Assembly: GCA_029194675.1 (NCBI GenBank)
Contig: JARFXP010000011.1
Location: 1 to 49,580 of the forward strand
Length of the DNA stretch: 49,580 nt
Reading direction: 5' to 3'
From: Nitrospira sp.
Lineage (GTDB): Bacteria; Nitrospirota; Nitrospiria; Nitrospirales; Nitrospiraceae
The translations under genes were made by a program, and so were the position numbers. Positions 9,249 to 20,327 of the stretch are shown here, piece by piece; the stretch's first letter is position 1, and the number at the start of each line of letters is the position of its first letter. Below the pieces are notes generated by a model. It saw only the letters and a list, made by a program, of their open reading frames with translations, did not search any database and was not told the DNA's origin.

Positions 9249-9565
9249 TCCTCCCCTTAGTAAGATCCTAATTCCTCGGGTTGAAATTGTGTTCTTAAGC
9301 AGGATATCGGCTATCCGGACCTCGGCAGGCCTTGTCCGAACGAGCCCCGTCGCCTAATGTCAAATCTATGCGGACTATATTTATCGCATCCTGGATCGAC
9401 AATACCAATGACGTAGGCTGCTTCCTCAAAGGTATATGTTGACTCCCTCGGAAGTGTTAGGTACTATTCCTGCGTTACCCTAGAGTTTGTTTTTGGACCC
9501 AGCTGAGGCTAATTGTTTTTGAGACTCTATATCTCATTAATTTTTCGTGATGTCCTAACACACTT
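9249..9565. promoter_or_regulatory. 317-bp divergent intergenic region
   Basis: The stretch separates the minus-strand PilZ gene and the plus-strand LuxR-type regulator. It is AT-richer than its surroundings and must hold both promoters, although no strong sigma-70 box stands out. GTGTTAGG at 9454-9461 and its reverse complement CCTAACAC at 9554-9561 are the only matching sites noticed. The second lies just before the regulator's start, which has no visible Shine-Dalgarno. Confidence 0.35.
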
Positions 9566-10174
9566 ATGACACAAGCAGTTAAAGGTATTGATCAAACAGA
9601 TGCTCTTGCTGATCAGAGGGCAGGGTCTGGGATAGTGGTGCTGTCAGCATCCATGCAGCTTCTGCATATGAATCGACAAGCTACGGAACTTGCCAAAAAG
9701 ATCAATGCCGTCGACCAGGGGAGAACTACTACGATCTCAGCGCACGGAGTCCTTCCAACAGCGCTGACGGAGCTTTGTGCGGAAATTATTAAAGCCCTTC
9801 ACATACGCACAGAAGCCAAGGATTGGGAACAATTCGAACTCAAGCGCATAACGGGTGACCCTAATCAGCCTATCCTTTTAAGAGGCTTTGGCTTACCGGA
9901 TCGAGGAGGCATCCAAAACGCCCGGCTTGTGGTTACCATGGAAGAGTTGGGTCGGAAACAAAACCTCAATACAGAACATGCTCGAGAACGTTTTCAGTTG
10001 ACCAACCGCGAGCAATCAGTCGTTGAAAATCTGGCAAAAGGCTGGACCAATAAGGAAATCGCCAATGCTCTCCAGATTACTGAACAAACTGTAAAAGAAC
10101 ACATTAAGCACATCATGCGAAAGACCAACGCTACCACCCGTACTGGAATTCTCGTCCAAATCTTCAATTCTTGA
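9566..10174 (+). CDS. LuxR-type response regulator-like transcription factor
   Basis: This encodes 202 residues. Residues about 20-130 resemble a PAS-like sensory part (GIVVLSASMQLLHMNRQA). Residues about 143-200 form a LuxR/GerE helix-turn-helix (LTNREQSVVENLAKGWTNKE, then TVKEHIKHIMRKT). There is no receiver Asp pattern, so it is not a classical two-component regulator. Proteins of this layout are common single-domain regulators in Nitrospira-like genomes. An inverted repeat lies 9 bp after its stop and the next gene encodes a lipoprotein, which might be a target. The signal sensed is unknown. Confidence 0.85.
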   Translation: MTQAVKGIDQTDALADQRAGSGIVVLSASMQLLHMNRQATELAKKINAVDQGRTTTISAHGVLPTALTELCAEIIKALHIRTEAKDWEQFELKRITGDPNQPILLRGFGLPDRGGIQNARLVVTMEELGRKQNLNTEHARERFQLTNREQSVVENLAKGWTNKEIANALQITEQTVKEHIKHIMRKTNATTRTGILVQIFNS

Positions 10175-10182
10175 ACACGTCG

Positions 10183-10221
10183 ATGTGTCAATGACGCAAC
10201 AGTGAGTCGAGATTGACACAT
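10183..10221. promoter_or_regulatory. 10-bp perfect inverted repeat downstream of the LuxR-type gene
   Basis: ATGTGTCAAT at 10183-10192 and ATTGACACAT at 10212-10221 are exact reverse complements with a 19-base spacer; extending one more pair past a mismatch gives 11 of 12. There is no U-tract after it, so it fits a regulator site or hairpin ahead of the lipoprotein gene better than a classical terminator. Confidence 0.45.
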
Positions 10222-10327
10222 TGCTACCAGATGAGTCCGTCAAACTCCCTGATTTTAATTACGATTCCAGACGATATTTGTCAGGCCTACCATTTGCATA
10301 AGTTCTCTCATTTGGAGCTAGATAATA

Positions 10328-10822
10328 ATGAAGTGTGACGCGTTCAAAGAAAGGCTGTTGGTGGGGTTATTGGGGGTAGCGATTCTTGCCTCAGGCTGTA
10401 CAACCGGTGCTTCGTCCCAATTGACAGAAGTAAGAAATAGCGGTTTCATGTCACTGTGGAATACCTATGCCGATTGTAAATCAACCTCTGATCTAGCTCA
10501 GGCGAGTTCAGATCTGAAGCAACTGCGCTCAGCTAGCCAAGAGGTGAACGAAGGGTTTATCCTGCCGCTGCCAACTCACCTTGAGCGTCTAGTGGCCAAC
10601 CCAACGAGCCGGGTGGCGGTTGATGTACAAGCAATGGCTGCCTCGTGTGCGCTATACAGCGGAGAGCTAGCCCTTAACCAAGGGCGGACTGATATCGCTC
10701 GCGATCTCCTAGTTTCGCTCATCACGCTCCATAAGCCAGAAAGCTCTTACTACGTTCTAAGGGCAAAGACGTTGCTGGCAAGACTTGAGCAAGTGGTCAA
10801 TGTTTCCTTCAACGTTCGCTAG
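10328..10822 (+). CDS. lipoprotein of unknown function
   Basis: The 164-residue product has a type II signal (LLVGLLGVAILASGC, lipobox Cys at residue 24). A mostly helical mature part follows, with a CALYSGELALNQGRTDIARD stretch that resembles a TPR-like helix pair. It is probably anchored in the outer or inner membrane facing the periplasm. It reads tail to tail with glgA: the palindromic CTAG at 10819-10822 supplies the stop codons of both genes. No family is recognised. Confidence 0.7.
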   Translation: MKCDAFKERLLVGLLGVAILASGCTTGASSQLTEVRNSGFMSLWNTYADCKSTSDLAQASSDLKQLRSASQEVNEGFILPLPTHLERLVANPTSRVAVDVQAMAASCALYSGELALNQGRTDIARDLLVSLITLHKPESSYYVLRAKTLLARLEQVVNVSFNVR

Positions 10823-12330
10823 CTCTCTCTTCTTTCTCTCTGCAGCCAGTTATATAAATCTACATAGAGTTTTGCCGATCGATTCCAAGACAGGTCGGTC
10901 TTCATCCCAGCGTGGATCAAGGATTGCCATGTCTGCCGCTCTTTATACACATACAGTGAGAGCAAGAGCGTCGAGAGCAGAGAGTCAGCCGAAGCATCAA
11001 TGAAATGGAAGCCAGTTGCCTGCCAAGATTTGACCGTTGAAGGTCGAAATGGAACAACGGTATCCGCCAACCCTCCGGTACGACGAACAATAGGTACCGT
11101 GCCATACCGAAGGCTATACAGCTGACTGAGACCACATGGCTCATAGCGAGACGGCATAATTACCATGTCAGCGCCGGCTTCCAGGCGATGTGCCATCTGC
11201 TCATCAAAACCAAGATGCAGGCCAATGTGATCAGCATATTTGGCTTTGGCTGCACTAAATTGTTGTTCCAACTGGTGATCTCCCGTACCGAGCACTACGA
11301 TTTGTGTATCTAGGGACATGAGTTCAGGCATCACATCTATCAAGAGATCAAAACCCTTCTGAAAGGTCAGCCGACCGATCACAGCCAACAAGGGAGCATC
11401 ACGATTCGGCAATCCGAGCTCCCGTTGTAGCGCTCGCTTGCATGTAAGTTTTCCAGACAAATCACCAACCCCATACTGCGCCGGCAGGTAGGGGTCACGC
11501 TCGGGATTCCAGATAGCAACGTCGATGCCATTTGTAATCCCTTTGACGCCATCCGTACGGTTTGCCAACACGCCTTCCAAACCACATCCATATTCTGCGG
11601 TCATGATCTCCCTTGCGTAGGTAGGACTTACCGTGGAAACAGCATCGGCAAAGACGATGCCGCCTTTCAGACAATTAACTGACCCATAGAACTCGAGGCC
11701 GCTTGGGGAAAATAGCGATGGGGGAAGTCCAGTCTTCGCAAACTCTTGGCCAGGGAAGGTTCCTTGATATCCCAGGTTGTGCAGAGTCAGGAGCACATTT
11801 AGTTGTTCGAGTCCCTTATACTCGTGAGGAAGAGTTTTCAGATACACTGCGCACAGGGCTGTCTGCCAATCGTGCAAGTGCAGCACATCAACCTTCTCCC
11901 CCCGAGTCTCGATCAGGCTACGCACGACTTCAAGAACCGCACGACAGAACAGGACAAACCTCTCTAGGTTGTCCGGATAGTCGTGATGGTCTTGTTGGTA
12001 AAGTCCCGAGCGGTCAAAGTAGGGATCGTATCGCACAAACAATACCCGCAACCGATTCAATGTCCCTATCACTGGTACATTCTCTTCTTCCACCGTTATG
12101 TCTACGGGCTTCCCATTCACCGGAACAGAAAGTCGCATGGCCGGTTGACGAGACTCACCGGATGCTCGACCTCGGTAATCAGGCATCAGCAATGTCACGT
12201 GATGCCCCAACTTCGTCAGCTCGATCGCCAACGCGCCTACCACGTCGGCCAATCCGCCCGTCTTGGCATACGGAACCGCCTCGGAGGCTGCCATCACGAT
12301 GTTCAATCCGTCTCCTAATGTTGGTGTCAT
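10819..12330 (-). CDS. glgA: glycogen synthase (ADP-glucose, GT5)
   Basis: The 503-residue enzyme transfers glucose from ADP-glucose to the non-reducing end of a growing alpha-1,4-glucan. The N-terminal KTGGL site lies at residues 23-27, and AASEAVPYAKTGGLADVVG is the expected start block. The C-terminal half carries GRLTFQKGFDLL and the RYEPCGLSQLYSLRYGTVPI block with the conserved glutamates of GT-B glycosyltransferases. The length is normal for GT5 enzymes. It is the last gene of the long minus-strand run, 21 bases after the preceding lipoprotein gene. Glycogen as a storage product is inferred from the enzyme alone, as no other glg gene is in view. Confidence 0.95.
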   Translation of the reverse strand: MTPTLGDGLNIVMAASEAVPYAKTGGLADVVGALAIELTKLGHHVTLLMPDYRGRASGESRQPAMRLSVPVNGKPVDITVEEENVPVIGTLNRLRVLFVRYDPYFDRSGLYQQDHHDYPDNLERFVLFCRAVLEVVRSLIETRGEKVDVLHLHDWQTALCAVYLKTLPHEYKGLEQLNVLLTLHNLGYQGTFPGQEFAKTGLPPSLFSPSGLEFYGSVNCLKGGIVFADAVSTVSPTYAREIMTAEYGCGLEGVLANRTDGVKGITNGIDVAIWNPERDPYLPAQYGVGDLSGKLTCKRALQRELGLPNRDAPLLAVIGRLTFQKGFDLLIDVMPELMSLDTQIVVLGTGDHQLEQQFSAAKAKYADHIGLHLGFDEQMAHRLEAGADMVIMPSRYEPCGLSQLYSLRYGTVPIVRRTGGLADTVVPFRPSTVKSWQATGFHFIDASADSLLSTLLLSLYVYKERQTWQSLIHAGMKTDLSWNRSAKLYVDLYNWLQRERRES

Positions 12331-12351
12331 GCGGAGTATTAGCCGGAGGAC

Positions 12352-12846
12352 CTAGGGCCGGGGAGCTTCGTCAAGCCTGGTTCTGAATCGATCCTCATAG
12401 GCCCAGGATTTGGCAAGGGCATGCAACTCCTCAGCTTTGAGTTCTTCCTTGTAAACAAGGTGATCATTGAGAAATACTAGGAGCCAACCACGATCCGGGT
12501 ATGCAAAATACACCCCTTCGCCCGTATCCACGCCAGCCTTCCACCCCCTAGGAGCCTCTCCTGTGGTTACGCGCGATCGCGGAATGACAGTGTAGTCCGG
12601 CATCACAAAAAAATAGGTAAATTCACTGTGGTAAAGCGGCGGTTTCCCCCAGACATTCACCACTGCCCTGGTGGTGATTTGATCGAGCACAAGGTTATTG
12701 GCTTGTACCAGTTGTTCTTGCTGCTCCAGCGTCGGCATGCTCTTGCAGCCTACGATCCATACGAGTATCAACACTCCACTTAGACACCGTATCGCCGCCC
12801 CAATTGTAGCAACAGAAATATTTGTCATCGTGTATCCGAGCCTCAC
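12352..12846 (-). CDS. lipoprotein of unknown function
   Basis: Up to 164 residues, with a hydrophobic signal and lipobox (VLILVWIVGC, Cys near residue 34). A mature part rich in Trp and Tyr follows (WGKPPLYHSEFTYFFVMP, GEGVYFAYPDRGWLLVFLND). Such strands suggest a small beta-rich domain that may recognise a ligand. GTG 12846 overlaps the upstream stop as GTGA, and ATG 12828 is an alternative start. The tight coupling to the DUF971 gene and to glgA indicates one transcript. No known family is recognised. Confidence 0.7.
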   Translation of the reverse strand: MRLGYTMTNISVATIGAAIRCLSGVLILVWIVGCKSMPTLEQQEQLVQANNLVLDQITTRAVVNVWGKPPLYHSEFTYFFVMPDYTVIPRSRVTTGEAPRGWKAGVDTGEGVYFAYPDRGWLLVFLNDHLVYKEELKAEELHALAKSWAYEDRFRTRLDEAPRP

Positions 12847-13199
12847 ATAAGTCGGCGGGATTTTGGCTCAACCGGTTTCACCGGCTGACAGATGTCGCAC
12901 TGACATAATTTTCTTAGCAATGAATAAGCATAGATACCGGTATCGTGACCGTCGCTCCATTTGAACTGCAAGGCGTAGCGTCCTACCGGCTCGATATCCT
13001 GGAGCATAATCAAGATCGGTACATCCTCTGACTTAAGACGCCGCTCGCCTGTCCACTCATCGACGCAGGCCGCGCAGGGACAATGCTGCCGCAGATAACG
13101 TACCGGATAGATGCCCTTGTGGCCATCGCTCCACTGGATTCCCAGCACTCCCTTGTCGAGCCACTCCATATCTTGAGGCTCCAGAGCAGTGGCGGCCAT
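12843..13199 (-). CDS. DUF971 (gamma-butyrobetaine hydroxylase N-terminal-like) protein
   Basis: From ATG 13199, preceded by a clear AGGAGAGG, the product is about 118 residues. It shows the DUF971 pattern: IQWSDGH, a HCPCAACVDEWTGER cysteine cluster at about residues 36-50, a second WSDGHDTGIY, and LCQCDICQ near the C-terminus. Such domains occur alone or fused to Mrp/ApbC-type iron-sulfur carriers, and the Cys pairs suggest a metal or cluster. The frame stays open upstream to 13442 but overlaps recO there, so the shorter start is chosen. The stop overlaps the next gene's GTG. Confidence 0.85.
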   Translation of the reverse strand: MAATALEPQDMEWLDKGVLGIQWSDGHKGIYPVRYLRQHCPCAACVDEWTGERRLKSEDVPILIMLQDIEPVGRYALQFKWSDGHDTGIYAYSLLRKLCQCDICQPVKPVEPKSRRLM

Positions 13200-13224
13200 G
13201 TGTTCACCTCTCCTCATGTCTGGT

Positions 13225-13983
13225 TCATCCTGGCGATGCAAGCGATAGGAAGTCAACCGGTGGTAGCCGTTTCCCAGCAACAACTGTGACATACCCTTCA
13301 ATCGCTTCCTCCACCTCATTGCGCACTTGCCCCGTAGCTCGCAACCGTGTGAGTACCGTAGGAGCCAGTCGAATGGCTTGTTGGAGGAACAAGCGGCTGC
13401 CTCGTGAGAATGCGACACATTGAACTCGTTGACGTGAGGCACAGGTCAGGCAGACGATACCTCCGGCGGTCGGAGAAAATTGAGGCTCTCCGATGAAATT
13501 CGTCTTCCCACAGGCGGCGCAATGATCAGTCTGCGGGCGAAACCCCGTCAACCCGAGCAGCCTGACCTGAAAAAGGAGCGCCGTAAAGGTCGAGTCTTCG
13601 GTTTCGTGGAGCGAGACGAGCCCCTGCTCCAGGGTATCAAACAAGAGCGGGTCCGGATCTCCATCCGGCGTGATCGCTGCTACGACGTTGACCATCCGTG
13701 CCGCCGAGGCCATCAAGCGAAGGTCTTCCCGCAGCACTTGAGAGGACCGTACCAGATCGACATGCGAAATCCGAAATAGGGAATCTCCCCTTTTCTCAAA
13801 TAGATTCAGGCGACACACGCTGAACGGTTCGATCGCACCCCCGAAGCGGCTTTTCTGACGGCGGGCACCACGAGCTACGCCTCGGATTTTACCCAGACTC
13901 TTGGAATACAAGGTCACGATTCGATCGGCGTCGCCCCACTTGCGGCTCCGCAGGACGATTGCCGTCGTCTTTACCAGAGGCAT
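13225..13983 (-). CDS. recO: DNA repair protein RecO
   Basis: About 252 residues from ATG 13983. The start MPLVKTTAIVLRSRKWGDAD forms the OB-fold seen in RecO, followed by a helical part and a zinc-binding type pattern (CAAC near residue 150, CLTC near residue 175). RecO loads RecA on SSB-coated DNA with RecR. The length is typical. A longer start at 14001 adds six residues (MGVERA) and is less likely. It lies between mgtE and the DUF971 gene and is part of the minus-strand run. Confidence 0.92.
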   Translation of the reverse strand: MPLVKTTAIVLRSRKWGDADRIVTLYSKSLGKIRGVARGARRQKSRFGGAIEPFSVCRLNLFEKRGDSLFRISHVDLVRSSQVLREDLRLMASAARMVNVVAAITPDGDPDPLLFDTLEQGLVSLHETEDSTFTALLFQVRLLGLTGFRPQTDHCAACGKTNFIGEPQFSPTAGGIVCLTCASRQRVQCVAFSRGSRLFLQQAIRLAPTVLTRLRATGQVRNEVEEAIEGYVTVVAGKRLPPVDFLSLASPG

Positions 13984-14035
13984 CGCTCTCTCCACTCCCA
14001 TCCGCGATAGAAGCGTGGGGACGCACCAGTCCCTG

Positions 14036-15493
14036 TCACCGGAGATACTCCAAGAAAAGAGTGGCCAAAGTCAGGTAGATTGTAATACCGGTGATGTCGT
14101 TCGCTGTCGTGACAAAGGGACCAGCCGCAACGGCTGGATCGACGCCCACGCGCTTGAGGAGAATCGGCATAATCGTCGCCATACTGGTGGACACGAGAAA
14201 TGCGATGATCAGCGAAGCTCCGACGACCATGCCCAAAAATCCTTGATGCAAAACCCAGGCGACCAGGGTCAGTGTCACCCCGCAGGCCAACCCCATAACC
14301 AACCCTATCTTCGCTTCCCGAAAAAAGACAGGCCATACATGGGTGAGTTCCACAGAGCCGATGGCCAACCCGCGAATAATCAGCGTCGAGGATTGCAGCC
14401 CCACGTTACCGCCCATCGCGGCGATCACGGGAATAAAACTCACGATCGCCACAACTTCCTGAATCGTATAACGGAAATACCAGAGGATCGCACCGGACAG
14501 GAGACTGCCGACCAAATTGGTGAAGAGCCATGGCAACCGCAGTTTTGCCGAGCCGAGACTCGAAGACTTGGAGCCGGTTTCTTCTTCAATCGCCCCGGCC
14601 ATCTTCAACATGTCTTCGGTCGCTTCCTCCCTGATCACATCCACCACGTCATCAACCGTGATGATGCCCACGAGTTTGCCGTCCCGTTCCACAACCGGAA
14701 TAGCCAGCAAGTTATAGCTGGCCACCTGGCGCGCGACTTCTTCTTGGTCCACGTCGATCGCCACACTCATGACCTCTCGCGCCATGATATTTTTCAGTGG
14801 AGTTGTCGGAGGAACGGTGATCAGTTGCCGGAGCGAGAGGACACCGACCAGACGATCATCCTTGTCCGTCACATAAATATAGAACACCATTTCGGCATCG
14901 GTGGCTTGCTGCAACCGACGGATCGCTTCCTGTGCCGTGGCATCTTCCGGCAAGGAGAAGAACTCCGTGGTCATAATCGCGCCTGCCGTATCCTTCGGAT
15001 ACTTCAAGATGTCGGCCACCTCGGTCGAATCCTCGGTTTTCATCAAAGCGAGAATTTCTTTGCTGCGCTCTTCGGGAAGGAATCCGAGAATGTACGCCAC
15101 ATCATCGGGACCGAGGTCTTTCAAGAGCCACGCAATGTCGGAATGCAACAGATCTGCGAGTACTTGTTGGATACTGTCGCCGTCGAGTTCACTGAGCGCT
15201 TGCCCGCGTTTGCCTTCGCCACGGACCAGCTCGAAAATTTCACGCTTTTCCTTCGGAGAGGAGAGATGGGTCACGACTTTAGCGATGTCCGCGGGATGCA
15301 TACGCCCCAACATCTTGGAGAGGTTCGTAATAGCTCCGCGTCGCAGTAACTTCTGCACAGACTGGATCACAATGTCCGATTTCGTCTGCCCGCGTTCGGT
15401 CTGATCCCGCAAGATTTCGCGCAACACATCGCGCTCGGAATGGCGAGGTCGCTGATCCGTCACTCGCGGGTCTCTCGGTCGTTCCGTCTGCAT
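14036..15493 (-). CDS. mgtE: magnesium transporter MgtE
   Basis: The 485-residue protein has the full MgtE layout. A helical N-domain spans about residues 45-150 (LGRMHPADIAKVV, LEEL-type repeats). A CBS pair lies at about 150-270 (VYIYVTDKDDRLVGVLSLRQ, PVVERDGKLVGIITVDD). Five membrane helices run from about residue 300 to the end, with GGNVGLQSST as the pore-lining motif. The cytoplasmic domains sense magnesium and gate the channel. It lies 10 bases downstream of era. The tail includes the expected PFVTTANDITGI stretch. Confidence 0.95.
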   Translation of the reverse strand: MQTERPRDPRVTDQRPRHSERDVLREILRDQTERGQTKSDIVIQSVQKLLRRGAITNLSKMLGRMHPADIAKVVTHLSSPKEKREIFELVRGEGKRGQALSELDGDSIQQVLADLLHSDIAWLLKDLGPDDVAYILGFLPEERSKEILALMKTEDSTEVADILKYPKDTAGAIMTTEFFSLPEDATAQEAIRRLQQATDAEMVFYIYVTDKDDRLVGVLSLRQLITVPPTTPLKNIMAREVMSVAIDVDQEEVARQVASYNLLAIPVVERDGKLVGIITVDDVVDVIREEATEDMLKMAGAIEEETGSKSSSLGSAKLRLPWLFTNLVGSLLSGAILWYFRYTIQEVVAIVSFIPVIAAMGGNVGLQSSTLIIRGLAIGSVELTHVWPVFFREAKIGLVMGLACGVTLTLVAWVLHQGFLGMVVGASLIIAFLVSTSMATIMPILLKRVGVDPAVAAGPFVTTANDITGITIYLTLATLFLEYLR

Positions 15494-15503
15494 GTCCGTT
15501 TCG

Positions 15504-16388
15504 TCAGTACCCTAACTGCACCAAGGCCTGCTCGTCCTCCCGCCACGCCTTCTTCACCTTCACCCACAGTTCAAGGAACACTTTCATGTCGAATAGCTGT
15601 TCCATGTCCAATCTGGCCTGCGTACCGATCGATTTCAAACGCTCTCCTTGTTTGCCTATGAGGATGCCCTTCTGCGTCTCTCGCTCCACCAAAATCGACG
15701 CCCGAATCTTCGCCAATTTCCCCTGCTCGACGAACTCATCGATTTCGACCGCAACCGCATATGGCACCTCCTCCTCCGTCTCTTGCAGCACCTTCTCACG
15801 GATCATCTCAGCCGCCAGCGTTCTCATCGTCTGATCTGTCACGACATCATCGCCGTAGGCTCCTTCTCCAGACGGAAGATAAGAGACGGTCACGGCCAAT
15901 AACCGGTCAACATTGTCGTCGACCTTGGCGGAAACCGGCACGATCTCCGTCCACGCGAAGAGTTTGCCATAACTGGCGAGAATCGGAAGCAGCTTCTGCT
16001 TGTTGACGAGATCGATTTTCGTGACGACAAGGATGACCGGGCGCGGCTGTTTGGCCAATACGTCCTTCATATGTTTTACAGCGGTCAGATCTCCAGGACC
16101 CGGTCGGCTCGTCGCATCCATGAGCATGAAGAACAAGTCCGCACCTTCCATGGTCTCCACGGCCGTACGCACCATTCGCCGATTCAACAAGTGCTCGGGT
16201 TTATGAAGCCCCGGCGTGTCAAGAAAGACAATTTGTGCCCCTTCCACATGTACGATGCCCATAATACGGGTCCTTGTGGTCTGAGGCTTACTCGAGACAA
16301 TCGAGATTTTTTCACGCAGCAGGCAATTGAGCAGCGTCGACTTGCCGACGTTGGTCCGGCCAATGATGGCCACCGTTCCGAACTTCAT
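15504..16388 (-). CDS. era: GTPase Era
   Basis: 294 residues. The G domain shows GRTNVGKS at residues 10-17, DTPGLH near 57-62 and TKID near 124-127. A C-terminal KH domain includes the GKQGERLKSIGTQARLDMEQ block. Era binds the 3' end of 16S rRNA and helps 30S assembly. The start at 16388 overlaps the stop of the ftsB-like gene by four bases (ATGA), indicating translational coupling. Confidence 0.96.
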   Translation of the reverse strand: MKFGTVAIIGRTNVGKSTLLNCLLREKISIVSSKPQTTRTRIMGIVHVEGAQIVFLDTPGLHKPEHLLNRRMVRTAVETMEGADLFFMLMDATSRPGPGDLTAVKHMKDVLAKQPRPVILVVTKIDLVNKQKLLPILASYGKLFAWTEIVPVSAKVDDNVDRLLAVTVSYLPSGEGAYGDDVVTDQTMRTLAAEMIREKVLQETEEEVPYAVAVEIDEFVEQGKLAKIRASILVERETQKGILIGKQGERLKSIGTQARLDMEQLFDMKVFLELWVKVKKAWREDEQALVQLGY

Positions 16389-16756
16389 GGCTTCGAGAAA
16401 GGTTGTGGGGTTTTCTCTGGATCCGGCGCTAATTGATACACAGTTTCGCCCTTGCGCACATAGCCCAACTGCTCTCGAGCCAACTGCTCGATCTTGGCGG
16501 GGTCATGCTGGAGACGGGTAATATCTCGCTGCAGTGTGGCATTTTCTCGACGTAAAGCCGAGAGTTCTTGCTCTAAATTTCTGGCGTGATCACGCATAGA
16601 AAGATACCGCGTCAGGCCCATTTCTCCGGAAAACAAGGCCCCAAACAACCACACACAGCCACCAGCGCCGATCATCTGCATGACGATAAGCATGCGCTGC
16701 CGCCATTCCAGCCACTGCCGTCCACGATTCTGCTTGATGATCATCTGCCCATCCAC
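16385..16756 (-). CDS. FtsB/DivIC-like cell division protein
   Basis: Up to 123 residues. One membrane helix lies at about residues 24-44 (MLIVMQMIGAGGCVWLFGAL). A leucine-rich coiled coil follows at about 55-90 (ARNLEQELSALRRENATLQR). The block LAREQLGYVRKGETVYQL closes the domain as in septum formation initiator proteins. FtsB bridges FtsL and FtsQ at the division site. The start is uncertain (GTG 16756 or ATG 16744). It lies between eno and era, a common position for this family next to eno. Confidence 0.88.
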   Translation of the reverse strand: MDGQMIIKQNRGRQWLEWRQRMLIVMQMIGAGGCVWLFGALFSGEMGLTRYLSMRDHARNLEQELSALRRENATLQRDITRLQHDPAKIEQLAREQLGYVRKGETVYQLAPDPEKTPQPFSKP

Positions 16757-16772
16757 CGACTACCGAACCAGT

Positions 16773-16790
16773 TAACAGGCTGTTGAAAAA
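16773..16790. repeat. short fragment of a dispersed repeat
   Basis: AACAGGCTGTTGAAAAA between the eno and ftsB-like genes matches the end of a palindromic repeat that I recall being frequent in Nitrospira genomes. Only about 18 bases are present, so this is a weak call. Confidence 0.3.
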
Positions 16791-16825
16791 TGATGAAAAC
16801 CGTCTGAATCTCCTGCTTTGCCACA

Positions 16826-19558
<2,733 letters not shown>

Positions 19559-19562
<4 letters not shown>

Positions 19563-19879
19563 CCTCGATCAGGCCCCTCGTCGATACGACCACGTTCGCG
19601 CTTCACGGCTTCGCGTCCGGCATCGAATGCCTCTCGCAGAACCGACCGTTTCGTTTCGACAAACTCCTTGCCCTGATCAACGGCTTCTTCAAATGCCTCA
19701 CCGGCACGGCCGGCCAGATCGCGGAGATCGTTTTCAGCTCGACGAGCGTATTTCCTGATTTGGTCACGTGATTCACCCCCTGATTGCGGCGCCAGTAATA
19801 GTGCCGCCACGGCGCCCATCGTCGCTCCGCTCAAAAATGCCAAGAAAACCATCGCTGATGTTCCTCGATCATCCGCCAT
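19559..19879 (-). CDS. YtxH-domain protein
   Basis: 106 residues. A short hydrophobic N-terminal helix contains the Gly-rich [19 protein letters not shown] pattern that defines YtxH-like proteins, at about residues 15-34. A charged amphipathic helical tail follows. It is probably membrane-anchored, and stress-related roles are known for relatives but not shown here. A GGAGGGA motif precedes ATG 19879. Its start overlaps the upstream DUF948 gene and its stop overlaps gatB, so all three are coupled. Confidence 0.85.
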
Positions 19880-20276
19880 TGTGTGTCCCTCCTTCAGGTT
19901 TTATGCGTTTACGCACGACTTTGGTGGCCGCTTTGAAGCCCGCAACCATGCTGGCCACATTGCTCAAGAGCGTGCCGCTCGATCCACGAACCACATTATG
20001 GACTTGTTGCACGGATTCACCCACTTCACCCACCGCGTGAAGCAATACCGCCGCATGCTCTACCCCCTCACGCGCCTGGCTCGTCACATCATTCAAGTTC
20101 TGGCTCATGGCCCGGAGTTCAGCCACGAGAGCCGGCACCTCGGCGTTCATCTTCGAGAGGAGCTGTTCGGACTCAGCCACCGTTTTACGGACTTGCATCA
20201 ATACCGGTACGAGATACCCAACCAGCACAGCAAATGCCACCGCCACGAGGAGCGCGGCGATTTCGACGATCGTCAT
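19869..20276 (-). CDS. DUF948-domain membrane-anchored protein
   Basis: About 135 residues from ATG 20276, which has GGAAGGA upstream; an in-frame TTG at 20285 is less likely. One N-terminal membrane helix lies at residues about 5-27 (IAALLVAVAFAVLVGYLVPV). A long amphipathic coiled-coil-like tail follows (KTVAESEQLLSKMNAEVPAL). DUF948 and YtxH genes are often neighbours in other bacteria, as here. Function is not established. Confidence 0.85.
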   Translation of the reverse strand: MTIVEIAALLVAVAFAVLVGYLVPVLMQVRKTVAESEQLLSKMNAEVPALVAELRAMSQNLNDVTSQAREGVEHAAVLLHAVGEVGESVQQVHNVVRGSSGTLLSNVASMVAGFKAATKVVRKRIKPEGGTHNGG

Positions 20277-20327
20277 AGTTGCCAATCCTTCCGCTCTTTC
20301 ATCCCGAATGTTCTCCCTCGGCTACCC

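Noticed and set aside
13901..15349. 482-codon plus-strand open frame
   Set aside because: It lies antisense to mgtE and recO, has no family character and is rich in His and Arg as expected of a mirror frame.
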